DNA of 64,000 nt from Microbacterium sp. M28 (GCF_025836995.1 NZ_CP107546.1:558001-622000), one strand, 5' to 3'. Positions 18,529 through 28,662 are shown, counted from the first letter of the stretch. Numbers and translations: made by a program. Notes: generated by a model not told the origin, from the sequence alone.

Positions 18529-19500
18529 TCAGGCCTCCGGATCGGCAGGGGTGAGCGGTCGGGCGAGCAGCGGATCTGCGGAATCCGGGTCGGCGCCGGG
18601 AAGGAAGAGCAGCAGGGACGCCGGGTCGTCGACATCCTGCGGCGCAAGCGCGCGCAGCAGGTCGGCGTCGTCGAGTCCTGCGTCGCGCAACGTCTGGATC
18701 TCGCCGGCGTTGAGGCCGACCGGCGTCGGTCCGTTGCCCATGTCGGTGCCGTAGAGCACCCGGCCGCCGGCGGCATGGAAGCGTCGCACGTTGTCGATCG
18801 CGATGCCGTAGGCGGCCGGGTCGTGGATCGCCAGGGTGGAGATCCACTGCACCGACGCGGCGTGCGCGGCGATCTCGTCGTCGGTCAGGCGCTCGCTGAA
18901 CGGCGCGTGCGCGAGCATCCGGGCGCCGAGGCGGGCGGCCCGCTCGGCCTCACCCGGCCCTTCGGCGTGGGCGACGACAGGCAGGCCGCTCGCCGCGGCG
19001 ATGTCGACGATCGTGCGGAACAGGTCATCGGAGAAGACTGGTCCCGCGGTGCTGTTGCTGGCGACCTTGATGAACGACGCCCCGACGGAGGTCATCTCGG
19101 TGACGGCTGCGGCCGCGGCATCCGCGTCGTCGATCTCGCGGACGGAGCCCGCAGGAGCCCACGCCCGATCGGACGGATACCCACCCGGCGGGGTGAGGAA
19201 GGCTCCGGCGAACCGGATCTCGACCCCGTGCCCGCCAGGAGATGTACGCAACTCCTGCGAACCGCGGCCCGCGGGGTTCGCGTCCCGCGTGATTCCGGTC
19301 GTCGATTCCCCGGCCGCCGAAGAATTGCCGGAGTTGCGAACGGCGACCGAGGCCAGCACCGCCGGATCGCCGCCGAGGTCGACCACGCGACCGAGCAGCG
19401 AGCCCTCCAGACCGGCTGCATCCACCAACTGCAGATGCACGTGATGGTCGGTGAAGCCGCCGCAGATCACACCCCCGGGCACCCGTCTGAACGCGGGCAT
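18529..19500 (-). CDS. Amidohydrolase, candidate N-formylkynurenine formamidase
   Basis: 323 residues, intact. Metal ligands of the amidohydrolase superfamily are all visible: HxH in FTDHHVHLQLVD, the bridging Lys in SFIKVASN, His in VVAHAEG and LAHAPFS, and Asp in LYGTDMGNG. It lies between kynA and kynU with one-base gaps, and the operon shows no standard formamidase (KynB or Afmid). Hydrolysis of N-formylkynurenine is therefore a reasonable guess, not shown. Residues about 52-86 (NSGNSSAAGES... to ...SPGGHG) look inserted and are encoded by an imperfect palindrome (about 19244-19341). Confidence 0.8.
   Translation of the reverse strand: MPAFRRVPGGVICGGFTDHHVHLQLVDAAGLEGSLLGRVVDLGGDPAVLASVAVRNSGNSSAAGESTTGITRDANPAGRGSQELRTSPGGHGVEIRFAGAFLTPPGGYPSDRAWAPAGSVREIDDADAAAAAVTEMTSVGASFIKVASNSTAGPVFSDDLFRTIVDIAAASGLPVVAHAEGPGEAERAARLGARMLAHAPFSERLTDDEIAAHAASVQWISTLAIHDPAAYGIAIDNVRRFHAAGGRVLYGTDMGNGPTPVGLNAGEIQTLRDAGLDDADLLRALAPQDVDDPASLLLFLPGADPDSADPLLARPLTPADPEA
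19244..19341. repeat. Palindromic element inside the amidohydrolase gene
   Basis: Arms CGCAACTCC (19247-19255) and GGAGTTGCG (19330-19338) extend to about 14 bp with two mismatches. The interior contains further GC stems (CCGCGGCCCGCGG). It maps onto a low-complexity stretch absent from the conserved core of the enzyme, and it keeps the frame. Confidence 0.5.
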
Positions 19501-19501
19501 C

Positions 19502-20357
19502 TCAGCCGCCGATCTCCGTGCGGACGGTGTACAGCTCCGGGAAGAACGTCAGCTCCAGAGCGCGCTGCAGGAACGCAGCGCCGGAGGATCCGCCGGTGCC
19601 GGTCTTCATGCCGATCGTGCGCGTCACCGTCTTCAGGTGTCGGAAGCGCCAGAACTGAAAGTTGTCCTCGAGATCCACGAGGTCCTCGCACGCCTCGTAG
19701 AGATCCCAGTAGGTCTGCGGGTCCTGGTAGATCTCGCGGATCGCCGGCACCAGCTCGGGATGCGGGCGATACGCGCTCGCGGACGTCGCGGTCGAGGATC
19801 TCGTCCGGCACCGGCAGGCCGCGCCGAGCGGCGAAGCGCAGGAACTCGTCGTAGAGCGTGGGCCGCTCGAACTCGGTCGTGAGCAGCGCCAGGTTCTCCG
19901 GGTGATCGCGGAAGACCGACAGCATCCGCTCGTTCTTGTTGCCGAGGGCGAACTCGACCGCGCGGTACTGCACCGACTGGAAGCCGGACGAGTTGCCCAG
20001 CGCGCCGCGGAACTGCGCGTATTCGGTCGGCGTCAGCGTCGCCAGCACCGACCACTGCTGGGTCATGACGTCCTGGATGCGCTTGACCCGCGCGATGCGC
20101 TTGAGCGCCTCGCGCAGATCGTCGCTCGCGAGCAGGTCGCGCGCGCTGGTGAGTTCGTGGAGCAGCAGCTTCAGCCACAGTTCAGTGGTCTGGTGCTGGA
20201 TGATGAACAGCATCTCGTCGTGATGCTCGGGTCGGCTCACCGGATGCTGGGCCGACAGGAGCCGGTCCAGTTCGAGGTACGACCCGTACGTCATGCGATC
20301 ACGGAGATCTGTGACGATGCCGTCTTCCAGGGCGCGTTCGTTCTCTTCGGAGCTCAC
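19502..20357 (-). CDS. kynA: Tryptophan 2,3-dioxygenase
   Basis: Heme enzyme opening the indole ring of L-tryptophan to N-formylkynurenine, the first step of the pathway. Signatures: [36 protein letters not shown], and [20 protein letters not shown]. The C-terminal [15 protein letters not shown] carries the proximal His, and [10 protein letters not shown] closes the active site. About 285 residues. One frame change near 19765. It is the first gene of the operon by orientation; a palindrome lies about 20 bp before its ATG. Confidence 0.94.
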
Positions 20358-20377
20358 ACTCGAACGATATCACTCTC

Positions 20378-20391
20378 GTGACGATCGTCAC
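20378..20391. promoter_or_regulatory. 14-bp palindromic operator candidate upstream of kynA
   Basis: GTGACGATCGTCAC is a perfect palindrome 20 bp upstream of the kynA start. On the minus strand it is followed by GATATC, a -10-like hexamer. A dimeric repressor bound there would cover the promoter; the operon's own PaaX-type protein is the natural candidate. Confidence 0.5.
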
Positions 20392-20406
20392 AGAAGTGAA
20401 ATCGAC

Positions 20407-21471
20407 CTACGGATACCGCGTGTGCGCGTCCAGGAAGTCGATCGTCTTCGCCAGTGCCGTCCGCGCATCCGGCATGTCCAGATGGAACTGGTACTCGTGC
20501 GGCAGCGCCGGCTCGTGCGCGGCGGGCCAGAACAGCGTCGTGACGTCGACGCCCAGCTCGTTCAGCCGGTCGGCCATCGGGATCGACTGCAGCCAGGTGA
20601 GTCCGTCGCCGTTGCCGCCCGAGATGTACGTCGTCGGGAAGTCCTCGGTCACCCAGTTCACGGTCGACATGGTCGCCCCGGACGAGTCCTCCGCCCAGTT
20701 CTTCGTGCCGGCGTACGTACGCCCACATCGAGGACTTCAGACCCCACCCGACGATGCCGTCCAGCGCCGCGAGCGCGGCCAGGTCGTACACGCCGCAGTT
20801 GAGCACCGTCGCGACGAGCTGGTCGGGCTGCAGGGCGGGCTTCACCGACATCATCTCGGCGTAGTCCGGACTCGTCATGATGGTCGCCATCTGACTGGCC
20901 AGCTGGGCGCCGCATGGAGTCGCTTACCAGGACGATCTGCGACTCGTCGACCCCCAGGTCGTCGGCGTGCTCGTCGATGTAGGCGAGCGCCTCGTTCACC
21001 TGGTGCACAGCGGTGGGGTAAGTGGCCCTCCGGGCCGAGCGTGTAGTTCACCGCGATGGTCGTGTACCCTCGCCGCATGAGGATGCGCAGATACGGGTCG
21101 ACGTTCTCCTTCGACCCGGACACCCATGCACCGCCGTGGATCCACACGATCGTCGGCAGCGGCTGGTCGGCGGATGCCGGGGTGAACACGTCCATCGTCG
21201 TATCGACGCCGTCGTCGCCGTACGCGACATCGAGCGTCTCGGTGAGCGCGGTGTCGGGGACGTGCTTCTCCATCTCCGCCGCCGTGGCGTCGCCGCCCTG
21301 TGTGAACACGGCTCGGATCGCCATGGCGCTCGGCCAGGGTGTGAGCGAGGTCACGAGGGTGACGACGAGGACGACGGCGATCAGGATGCCGAGGGCGATG
21401 GTCGTCTTCCGCCAGCGGCGGTGCGGCTTCGCGGCCTCGGGTTCGGTCGTCTCGGCATCCGGCGTGGTCAT
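20407..21471 (-). CDS. Membrane-anchored alpha/beta hydrolase (esterase-like)
   Basis: The N-terminus has a cytoplasmic stretch, then one transmembrane helix (TTIALGILIAVVLVVTLVTS), so the catalytic domain is outside the membrane. The oxyanion motif WIHGGAWVSGS identifies the hormone-sensitive-lipase/esterase branch. The nucleophile region reads LVSDS then GAQLASQMATI across a shift near 20915. Further shifts lie near 21020 and 20715. The catalytic His region is FWPAAHEPALPHEYQFHL. About 355 residues. It is upstream of kynA on the same strand with a 49-bp gap. Its external topology argues against it being the cytosolic kynurenine formamidase. Confidence 0.8.
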
Positions 21472-21523
21472 GGAACCTCCCTGCGCTCAGTGTGGCAGGT
21501 GGTCGGGCAGCGGTGGTGCCGCG

Positions 21524-22046
21524 TCACGCCCGCAGCCCGGCGATGATGCGTTCCAAACCGTAGCCGAACGCCCGGTCGACGTCGCCGCCGAGGCGGAAGG
21601 CGCCGGACAGCTCCATCTGCAGGAAGCCTGTCGCCCAGGCCGTGAACAGGCGCGCGGCCTCCAAGGCGGCATCCTCGCCGACGAATGCGGCCGCCGCGCG
21701 GAGGAGGGGGCGGCTGCGCGGTCGAGCGACGCCAGAGGCGCCGCTGCCGTGAACATCAGTCGGAATCCCGCCGGATTCTCCTGCGCGTACTCGCGGTAAG
21801 CCGTGGCGAGTGCCGCGAGATCGTCACCTGCGGCATTCAGCTGCCCGGCGAGATCGTCGACGACGGCTTCGGCGACCGCGACGAGGAGCGCATCCCGATC
21901 CTTCACGCGCTTGTACAGCGAGGGGCGCGCACGCCGACCCTCGTCGCCACGGCCTGCATGGTGAGTCCGGACGGCCCGGACTGCTCGAGGAGTTCTCGTC
22001 CTGCGGCGACGATTTCGGCGTACGAGGTGCGTTCGGGTGTCGGCAT
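21524..22046 (-). CDS. TetR-family transcriptional regulator
   Basis: MPTPERTSYAEIVAAGRELL opens a typical TetR DNA-binding domain with SGPSGLTMQAVATRVGVRAP and SLYKRVKDRDALLV (recognition helix). The TetR_C-type ligand domain ends GYGLERIIAGLRA. About 175 residues; shifts near 21927 and 21705. It is divergent from an MBL-fold hydrolase, with dyads in the 72-bp gap, so it most likely represses that gene and itself. The ligand is unknown. Confidence 0.83.
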
Positions 22047-22059
22047 CGGATCCTCCAAA

Positions 22060-22096
22060 GCTATTGACATTAGCCATGATAGCTACATATCGTAGC
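22060..22096. promoter_or_regulatory. Promoter with two dyads between tetR-type gene and MBL hydrolase
   Basis: TTGACA (22064-22069), an 18-base spacer and TATCGT (22088-22093) form a good promoter for the MBL gene. GCTAT...ATAGC (22060-22083) covers the -35 and spacer, and GCTAC-ATATC-GTAGC (22082-22096) covers the -10. This is typical TetR operator placement. Confidence 0.6.
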
Positions 22097-22118
22097 CGTG
22101 TCATCGGAAGGGATGGAA

Positions 22119-22828
22119 ATGAAACTCGCGCCGCATCTGCATCGCCTCGGCAACGACATCGTCGCGTCATACCTCATCGACCTACCAGAGGGGATCACTC
22201 TCGTCGATGCGGGGCTGCCGGGCCACTGGGACGACCTGCAGGATGAGCTCGCGCTCATCGGGCGGTCGCTGTCGGACATCAGGGGTGTCATCCTCACGCA
22301 CGGGGACAGCGACCACGTCGGGTTCGCCGAGCGGCTGCGCCGGGAAATCGGCGTCCCGATCTTCGTCCACGCCGCTGACGCCCACCGCGCGCACACAGGC
22401 GAGAAGCCCAAGACGCCGATGGGGCCGGCGCGGTTCTGGCCGACGCTCGGCTTCCTCGCCTATGGGCTGCGCAAGAACGGCATGCGCACCCGGCACGTAC
22501 AGGACCTCGTCGAGATCGCGGACGGCGACGTCCTGATCTCCCCGGCTCTCCCGTGATCATCGGGATGCCGGGACACTCGCCCGGCAGCATCGCCGTCCAC
22601 ATCCCTCCGGCGGATGCCGTGTGCGTGGGCGACGCGCTGACCACGCGCCATGTGCTGACGGGACGCGAGGGCGCGCAGCCGCAGCCGCCGTTCACGGACG
22701 AGCCGGCCGTGGCGGACGTTTCGCTCGACCGGCTGGCCGATGTCCCGGCCTCCTGGGTGCTGCCGGGGCACGGTGCGCCGTGGCAGGGGAGCCCGGCAGA
22801 CCTGGTCGCCGCGGTGCGCGCCGCCTGA
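22119..22828 (+). CDS. MBL-fold metallo-hydrolase
   Basis: Metallo-beta-lactamase-fold hydrolase, about 236 residues. The metal motif reads LTHGDSDHVG, where the usual HxHxDH has Asp in place of the second His. The other ligands are GMPGHSPGS, the Asp in VGDALTT, and the His in VLPGHGAPW. I prefer the ATG at 22119 because GGAAGG ends eight bases before it; GTG 22098 and ATG 22113 are alternatives. One shift near 22548 joins the halves. It is controlled with the divergent TetR gene. The substrate (lactone, thioester or other) is not evident. Confidence 0.85.
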
Positions 22829-23015
22829 CCCGCGTCGCCTGTTCAGGCTCCGGTCGCGGACCGCATGCGGTACAGAGGTCGAGACGCTTCACGGACGGCA
22901 GTCGACAGCGCGGCGTTTCTCCCGACATCCGGGAAGTCTCCCGCATCCGGGAAGTCTCCTGACATCCGTCCCGACCGAGAACCGGCGCTCCCGGCACGCC
23001 CTGCGGTCCGCCCTC
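22829..23015. other. Intergenic stretch with short direct repeats
   Basis: Convergent gene ends. It contains two copies of CATCCGGGAAGTCTCC at 22926-22941 and 22944-22959 (period 18), each flanked by TCCCG/CGGGA half-stems. This could be a weak transcription end. Nothing else is recognised. Confidence 0.45.
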
Positions 23016-23568
23016 TCACCCGCCGCGAGCACCGCCGCGCCGTATCGCTCACCGTGATCTGCGGCGGATACAGCCCCATCACGTGCAGCGCCGCGGCGTG
23101 ATTCTCGGCCGTCGACCCCGCGCAGGCATCCGCGGCGACGGTGACGTGTGCTCCGGCATCCGCGGCGGCCAGCGCCGTCGAGATCACGCAGCAGTCCGTC
23201 GAGACCCCGGCGAGAACCACGCGGGCACCGCGCCCGACGATCTCCTCGAGCGCAGGACCCCACTTCCCGAACGTGGGCAGATCGAGGGTCGGATGCGGCG
23301 ACAGCTCGGCGGCCTCGGGGACGAGGTCGAACAGCGGATCGCTCGGCGACTGGTCCGCGAACGGCCAGGCGTCGAAATAGGCGCCCCAGGACGTCGTGCG
23401 GTCGGCGGTCGGCATCCAGCGCGTGACGATCACGCGCTCGCCGAAGGCGCCGGCGAGTGCGCGGATCCGCGGCATCGCCTGGCTGAAGAACGGCGAGCCC
23501 CACGCCGAGTTCGGCGAGGCGAAGATCGTCTGCGGGTCGATCACGACCAGCCAGTCGGGGTCGGTCAT
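23016..23568 (-). CDS. Isochorismatase-like cysteine hydrolase
   Basis: About 184 residues, family of nicotinamidase/ureidoacrylate-type amidases. The catalytic Asp is in LVVIDPQTIFASP, the Lys in LPTFGKWGP, and the Cys in VAGVSTDCCVISTALAAAD with the cis-peptide before it. DACAGSTAENHAAALHVMG closes the domain. A shift near 23030 hides the true C-terminus; the end given fits the family length, while the longer open frame to 22843 does not. Its ATG overlaps the permease stop (ATGA). Beside an NCS1 base permease, a role in breakdown of an imported nitrogen compound is likely. Confidence 0.82.
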
Positions 23569-25022
23569 GCCTGCTCCTGCCGACGGATCCGCCCGGCGCG
23601 GGCGAACCACGTGACCACGAACGACAGCACGAGCGCGAAGAAGACGCCGAGGTTCGCGTACGCCCACTCGCCTTCCCGACCGCCGATGAGGAACAGCAGA
23701 TACCCCTGCCAGTTGTTCCACGGCGCCGCGTCGGCGAAGTTGTTCACGACCAGGCCCCAGCCGATCAGGCTCGTCACGATCATCGTGCCGATCGAGACCC
23801 AGTCCCACGCGCCGTAGCGCCCCGAACCGTCGAACAGGGCGGCCTCGTCGTAGTCCTTCTTCCGCCGCAGGATGTCTGCGATGAGGATGCCAGCCCACGA
23901 CGCGAGCGGCACGCCGAGTGTGATGAGGAAGCTCTGGAACGGCCCGAGGAAGTCCGTCGCGAAGAACACCACGACGATGGTTCCGATCGTCAGGATCACG
24001 CCGCCGTCGATCGCCGCGGCGGACGGACGAGGGATGCGGATGCCGAGGCTCAGCAGCGTCAGCCCGAGGGAGTAGATGCCCAGCACGGCGCCGGAGACGA
24101 GAGCGAGCACCGCGGTGAGCAGGAACGGCACCAGGACCCAGGTCGGCAGGATGCTGCGAGAGAGTGCGCCGATCGGATCGGCCGCGATCGCGGCGCTCAG
24201 CTCGGCATCCGAGCCGGCGAGCAGGATGCCGAACACCACGAGGATGATCGGTGCCACCGAACCGCCGATCGTGTTCCACGCGACGATCGCGCCGTCCGAG
24301 GCCGTCCGCTTCTGATAGCGCGACCAGTCGGCGGCGATGTTGATCCAGCCGAGGCCGAAGCCGGTCATCACCATGACGAGTGCGCCGGTCACCTGACCGA
24401 CGTTGCCGGCGGGCAGTGCCATGACGACGGCGAGGTCGATGCTCGAGGAGGCGAGGACGATGTACAGGATGGTCACGACGCCGGTGATCCAGGTGAGCAC
24501 CGACTGCATCCGCATGATCGTGTGATAGCCCAGGACGGATGCCGCGACGATGAGCGCGGCCACGACGACGGTGGCGACGATCTTCAGCCACAGGCTGTCG
24601 CCGTCGCCGCCGAGCTGCGTGATGATCGTGGCGGTGGCGAGCACCGCCATGATCGCCAGGAACGTCTCCCACCCGATAGACGTCAGCCAGCTCACGATGC
24701 CGGGGACCTTCTGCCCCTGCACGCCGAAGGCGGCGCGGGAGAGGACCATGGTCGGCGCCGACCCCCGCTTTCCGGCGATCGCGATCAGCCCGCACAGCAG
24801 GAACGACACCACGATGCCGATGATCGCCACGAGCGTCGCCTGCCAGAACGAGATGCCGAAGCCGAGCACGAACGACCCGTACGACATGCCGAACACCGAC
24901 ACGTTGGCGGCGAACCACGGCCAGAACAGATCGCGCGGTCGCGCGGTCCGGTCGGACTCGGGGATGATCTCGATGCCGGCGCGCTCGATCAGGGCCGGTG
25001 CCGTGGCGATCTTCTCGGACAT
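23565..25022 (-). CDS. NCS1 purine-cytosine permease family transporter
   Basis: 485 residues, intact, about 12 transmembrane helices. The N-terminus has RDLFWPWFAANVSVFGMSYG, with the NCS1 W-F-N pattern, then APTMVLSRAAFGVQGQKVPG typical of CodB-like permeases and GWINIAADWSRYQ in the middle. The ATG at 25022 follows GGGAGGCAG. It is cotranscribed with the cysteine hydrolase, and together they look like an uptake and hydrolysis unit for a nucleobase-like substrate. Confidence 0.9.
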   Translation of the reverse strand: MSEKIATAPALIERAGIEIIPESDRTARPRDLFWPWFAANVSVFGMSYGSFVLGFGISFWQATLVAIIGIVVSFLLCGLIAIAGKRGSAPTMVLSRAAFGVQGQKVPGIVSWLTSIGWETFLAIMAVLATATIITQLGGDGDSLWLKIVATVVVAALIVAASVLGYHTIMRMQSVLTWITGVVTILYIVLASSSIDLAVVMALPAGNVGQVTGALVMVMTGFGLGWINIAADWSRYQKRTASDGAIVAWNTIGGSVAPIILVVFGILLAGSDAELSAAIAADPIGALSRSILPTWVLVPFLLTAVLALVSGAVLGIYSLGLTLLSLGIRIPRPSAAAIDGGVILTIGTIVVVFFATDFLGPFQSFLITLGVPLASWAGILIADILRRKKDYDEAALFDGSGRYGAWDWVSIGTMIVTSLIGWGLVVNNFADAAPWNNWQGYLLFLIGGREGEWAYANLGVFFALVLSFVVTWFARAGRIRRQEQA

Positions 25023-25098
25023 GACTGCCTCCCGACGGCGGCTGCTGCGTCGAGCCACCCGCTGGAATTCATCATGGCACCGTCGGGCACCGCAGGGA

Positions 25099-27171
25099 TC
25101 AGCGGTCGGCGGCGCGCCTCCAGCGGATCGTCAGCACGGCACCGATGGCGATCGCGGCTGCGGCGAGGCCGAGCAGGGCGAACGGAACCGGAGCTCCCGT
25201 CGTGGCGAGATCATCCGGGTCGGTCGCGTCCGCGCCGCCCTCGGCCGGAGGCACGATCCCTCCGTCGGCTCCCGCGCCCGCGTCGGCTGCCGCACCTGCT
25301 CCGGCTCCGGCATCAGCCCCGGCTCCTGCGTCGGCCGCGGCATCCGCCCCGCCGGGATCGACGGCGACGAGAGTGAAGTTCTGATCGACGTAGATCTCGC
25401 CGGCGTCCCGTCACCGTGACGGTGATCGTCGCGGGGCCCTGGATCTCCCATCCCTCGGGTGCGGCGACCGCGATGGTGTGCTGGCCGGTGCGCAGATCGC
25501 TGACGCTGTAGGTGCCGTCTCCGCCGGTCGTGACCGAGGACGATTCACCGACCGAGGTGACGTCCAGGGTCACACCGGGTACCGGAGCGCCGGTGTCATC
25601 CAGGACAGCGCCGAGCACCGTGCCGTACCGGCCCAGAGCGAAGTCGGCGTCGGTCACGTCGCCTTCGACCGGGTGCGACCGGGATGCCGTGTAGATGTAC
25701 GTCCCGGCGGGGATGTCGTCCTGGGTGATGCTGACGACGTAGTCGCCCACGGGCAGCCTCGGGAACGTGTACTCGCCGTTCGCGTCCGTGACGGTCGTCA
25801 GCGGTCCACTCGGTCCCTGCAGCTGCAGGGTGACACCCGGGACGCCTGCGCCGATCGTCACCTGTCCGGACAGCGACGGGTTCTCGTTCAGCACGGCGTC
25901 GACGTTCTCGATCGGCGCTGTGTCTCCGATGTCGATCGTGATCGCCGGTGGGGCGGTCTGCACCGTGTACCCCGCCGGTGGTGTCACCTCGGGCTGCCAT
26001 GTGCCGACCGGCACTTCGTCGAACAGGTACGTGCCGTCAGGGCCCGTCGTGATCGTGAGAGCACCGGCGTCCGTGGAATCGTGACGGTCGCACCGGGAAC
26101 AGGGTTGCCGTCCGAGTCCCGCACCGTTCCGGAGACAGCCACGGGGACGATGTCCCGGACGGACAGGTCGACGACGGCATCCGCGCTGCGAAGGTCCGCC
26201 GTACCGGAGCCGACCACGGCGATCTGGCCGGTGGGCGGCGTCACCGTCACGGTGTAGCCGTCGGTCGCGATCTGACCAGGGAACGCATAGGCGCCGCCGG
26301 GCCCGGACGTCGTCGTGGCGAGGGTGTCGCCGTTCGCGTCTGTCAACGTGAGGGTTGCACCCTCGACGGGCGCTGCGGCATCCGTGTCGGTCACCGTGCC
26401 CGTGATGTCGCGGGCGAAGACGGAGAACCAGGTCTGGTACACGGGGAATCCGGAGCGGCGCGTGAACTCGATCGTCAGTGACGACAGCGAGACGGTCGGC
26501 TCGAACCATGCGGCGGCACCCGACGTGTCGATCGCCTGCGTGTTGCCGGTGAGGGTGAGCGCGTCGGGATCCCAGGTCGGAACGTCGGCGGCGTCGCCCG
26601 TGCACGACGGCTTTCCTGCGACAGCCGGCGGCGCAGTAGTTGAAGCTGTCCTGGTAGCCGAGGTCCGCGGCGGTCGCGCGCGCACCGGTCGCCGTCACCG
26701 CGCTCAGGCGGACCGCGTCGGCGTCGATGTCGCCGAGCGTGAAGGCCCAGCCGGATGCTGCGGCGTCGGACGGTCGAACGAATAGGTCGTCGTGGACGGC
26801 GAGGTGGCGGTGTCCGCCTTCGGACGCAGGTTGAGGTACGGGTTGTTCCGGCTCGAGCCGTACTTCGCGCCGACCGGCGTCCCCTCGGACAACCAGACCG
26901 ACGCACCCGTCATCACACCGACCGACCCGGCACGGGAGTCACTCGCGACCGTTGCGCTCAGGGCCGGTCGATCCACGAACGAGATCGCCGTCGTGTAGGC
27001 ATTGGCGCCGCCTCCCAGCGGTGCCCAGCTGGCCCAGGTCACAGTGGCTGCCGCGGAGGCGGACAGTGCACCGCTCGCGGCGGTCGCGATCAGCATCACC
27101 GCCGCCAGGATCGCGAGAACCGTGCTCCGGCCCCTTCGGCGCTCGAATCGGACCGTGCTCGTACGTGACAT
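25099..27171 (-). CDS. Sortase-type surface protein with SpaA/CarboxypepD-like repeats
   Basis: Secreted protein of about 690 residues. The signal peptide has basic RFERRRGRS and a long hydrophobic run ending ALSASAAA. The N-terminal region of about 200 residues is unrecognised. Then come about five 75-95-residue beta-sandwich repeats of the Cna-B/carboxypeptidase-regulatory type (for example GTVTDTDAAAPVEGATLTL and GAVLDDTGAPVPGVTLDV). An Ala/Gly/Asp linker precedes LATTG, a hydrophobic helix and RWRRAADR, a class-E-like sorting signal. Shifts lie near 26770, 26620, 26075 and 25405. No sortase is in the window. Confidence 0.75.
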
Positions 27172-27268
27172 GGATGTTCCCCCGGAAGACGACGGACGCC
27201 ACCTCAATGTAGCGGCTGGGCGCGCGTTGCGATATACCGCGGCGTCACATCGCTTCGACGGGGCACGG

Positions 27269-28558
27269 TCAAGCCGAGAAGAACGCCTCCGCGACGCGGG
27301 CGAGGTCATGCAGATCGCTCACGCCGGCGAGTTCGCGAGCGGAGTGCATCGACAGGATCGGGATGCCCACATCGACGGTGCGGATCCCCAGGCGCGTCGC
27401 GGTGATCGGTCCGATCGTGGAGCCGCAGGGGACGCCGTTGTTCGAGACGAACTCCTGCGAGGGGATGCCCGCGGTCTCGCACCAGGCGGCCCAGGCCGCG
27501 GCGCCCACGGCATCCGTGGCGTACCGCTGGTTCGCGTTGACCTTGAGGATTGGCCCTGAGCCCAGCAGCGGCTGCACGACCGGGTCGTGCTTGTGCACGT
27601 AGTTCGGGTGCACGGAGTGTCCGACGTCGCTGGACAGGCACCAGGATGCCGCGAACGCACGGCGCTGCTCGGACGCGTCGGCGCCCAGCCCGGCGTAGAC
27701 GCGCACGAGGACGTCCTCGAGGAACGGTCCGGCGGCCCCTGAGCGGGAAGCCGAGCCGAGTTCCTCGTGATCGAAGGCGGCGAGGACCGGGATCGGTCCC
27801 GTGGCCAGCCCACTCGAGGCGAGGGCTTCCAGCGCCACGACACCGGCGTGCACGGAGGCGAGGTCGTCGAGCTTACCCGGACGCGAAGAACGCGTCGTCC
27901 TTGCCGAAGACGGCACCCCGCGCGGAGTCCGCCACGACGGCGTCGAAACCGCGGATGTCGGCGGCATCCACACCGGCGGAGGCCGCGAGTTCTCCGAGCA
28001 GGTCCTCGTCCGACGGGTCACCCAGACCCCACACCGGTTGGGTCTGGAACTGCTTGTCCAGGGCCAGACCGCTGTTCGCTTCGCGGTCGAGGTGGATCGC
28101 GAGCTGGGGAGGCGCAGCAGCGCTCCCGTGTCGGCGAGCACGACCCGGCCGTCGGCGAGGGCGAGGCGGCCGGCGAGGCGCAGCTCACGGTCCAGCCAGG
28201 AGTTCAGCAGCGGACCGCCGTAGATCTCGACGCCGGCCTGCAGCCAGCCGCGCGTTCCGGTGGTCGGCTTCGGCTTGAGCTTGAAGCCGGGGAGTCCGTG
28301 TGCGCGCCGAAGATGTGCGCCGGACTCGTGGCGGATGCATCCGTCGGGACGGCCCACGCGATCGCGGCGCCGTCGCGGACGACGACGAACCGCCCGCCTG
28401 TCTGCGCGCGCCCACGCCTGCTCCTCGTTCAGCCGGACGAAACCGACCGCTTCGAGTCGGCGTGCGACCTCTTCCGCGGCGTGATAGCTCGACGGTGACG
28501 CGGCGACGAAATCGGCGAGGTCCTCGGCGTGCGAGAGGGCGGTGGGGGAGACGGGCAT
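27269..28558 (-). CDS. M18-family aminopeptidase
   Basis: Zinc dodecameric aminopeptidase releasing N-terminal acidic residues from peptides in the cytosol. It opens [20 protein letters not shown] with [16 protein letters not shown], the standard M18 start. Further signatures: [36 protein letters not shown] with metal-ligand Asp/Glu, [14 protein letters not shown], and [16 protein letters not shown] with the last His. About 430 residues; at least four frame changes (about 28420, 28300, 28115, 27880). It is flanked by the two surface-protein genes without obvious functional link. Confidence 0.9.
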   Translation of the reverse strand: MPVSPTALSHAEDLADFVAASPSSYHAAEEVARRLEAVGFVRLNEEQAWARADRRAVRRRPRRRRDRVGRPDGCIRHESGAHLRRAHGLPGFKLKPKPTTGTRGWLQAGVEIYGGPLLNSWLDRELRLAGRLALADGRVVLADTGALLRLPSSRSTSTAKRTAVWPWTSSSRPNRCGVWVTRRTRTCSENSRPPPVWMPPTSAVSTPSWRTPRGVPSSARTTRSSRPGKLDDLASVHAGVVALEALASSGLATGPIPVLAAFDHEELGSASRSGAAGPFLEDVLVRVYAGLGADASEQRRAFAASWCLSSDVGHSVHPNYVHKHDPVVQPLLGSGPILKVNANQRYATDAVGAAAWAAWCETAGIPSQEFVSNNGVPCGSTIGPITATRLGIRTVDVGIPILSMHSARELAGVSDLHDLARVAEAFFSA

Positions 28559-28662
28559 GCGGGACCTTCCGGGTGCGGGCATCATCTCGATGGTATTACT
28601 TCCGGTGCGGGCGCCGCGGACCCCCCAGTAGCATGGCCCCTAGTTCTCGAAAGGACATCGAC

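Noticed and set aside
20407..21471. The alpha/beta hydrolase as the kynurenine formamidase.
   Set aside because: It has an N-terminal transmembrane helix placing the catalytic domain outside the cytoplasm, unlike the tryptophan pathway enzymes.
22843..24918. A roughly 690-residue minus-strand frame covering the cysteine hydrolase and most of the permease.
   Set aside because: Its N-terminal part is an Arg-rich shadow of the permease gene; only the cysteine hydrolase portion is real.
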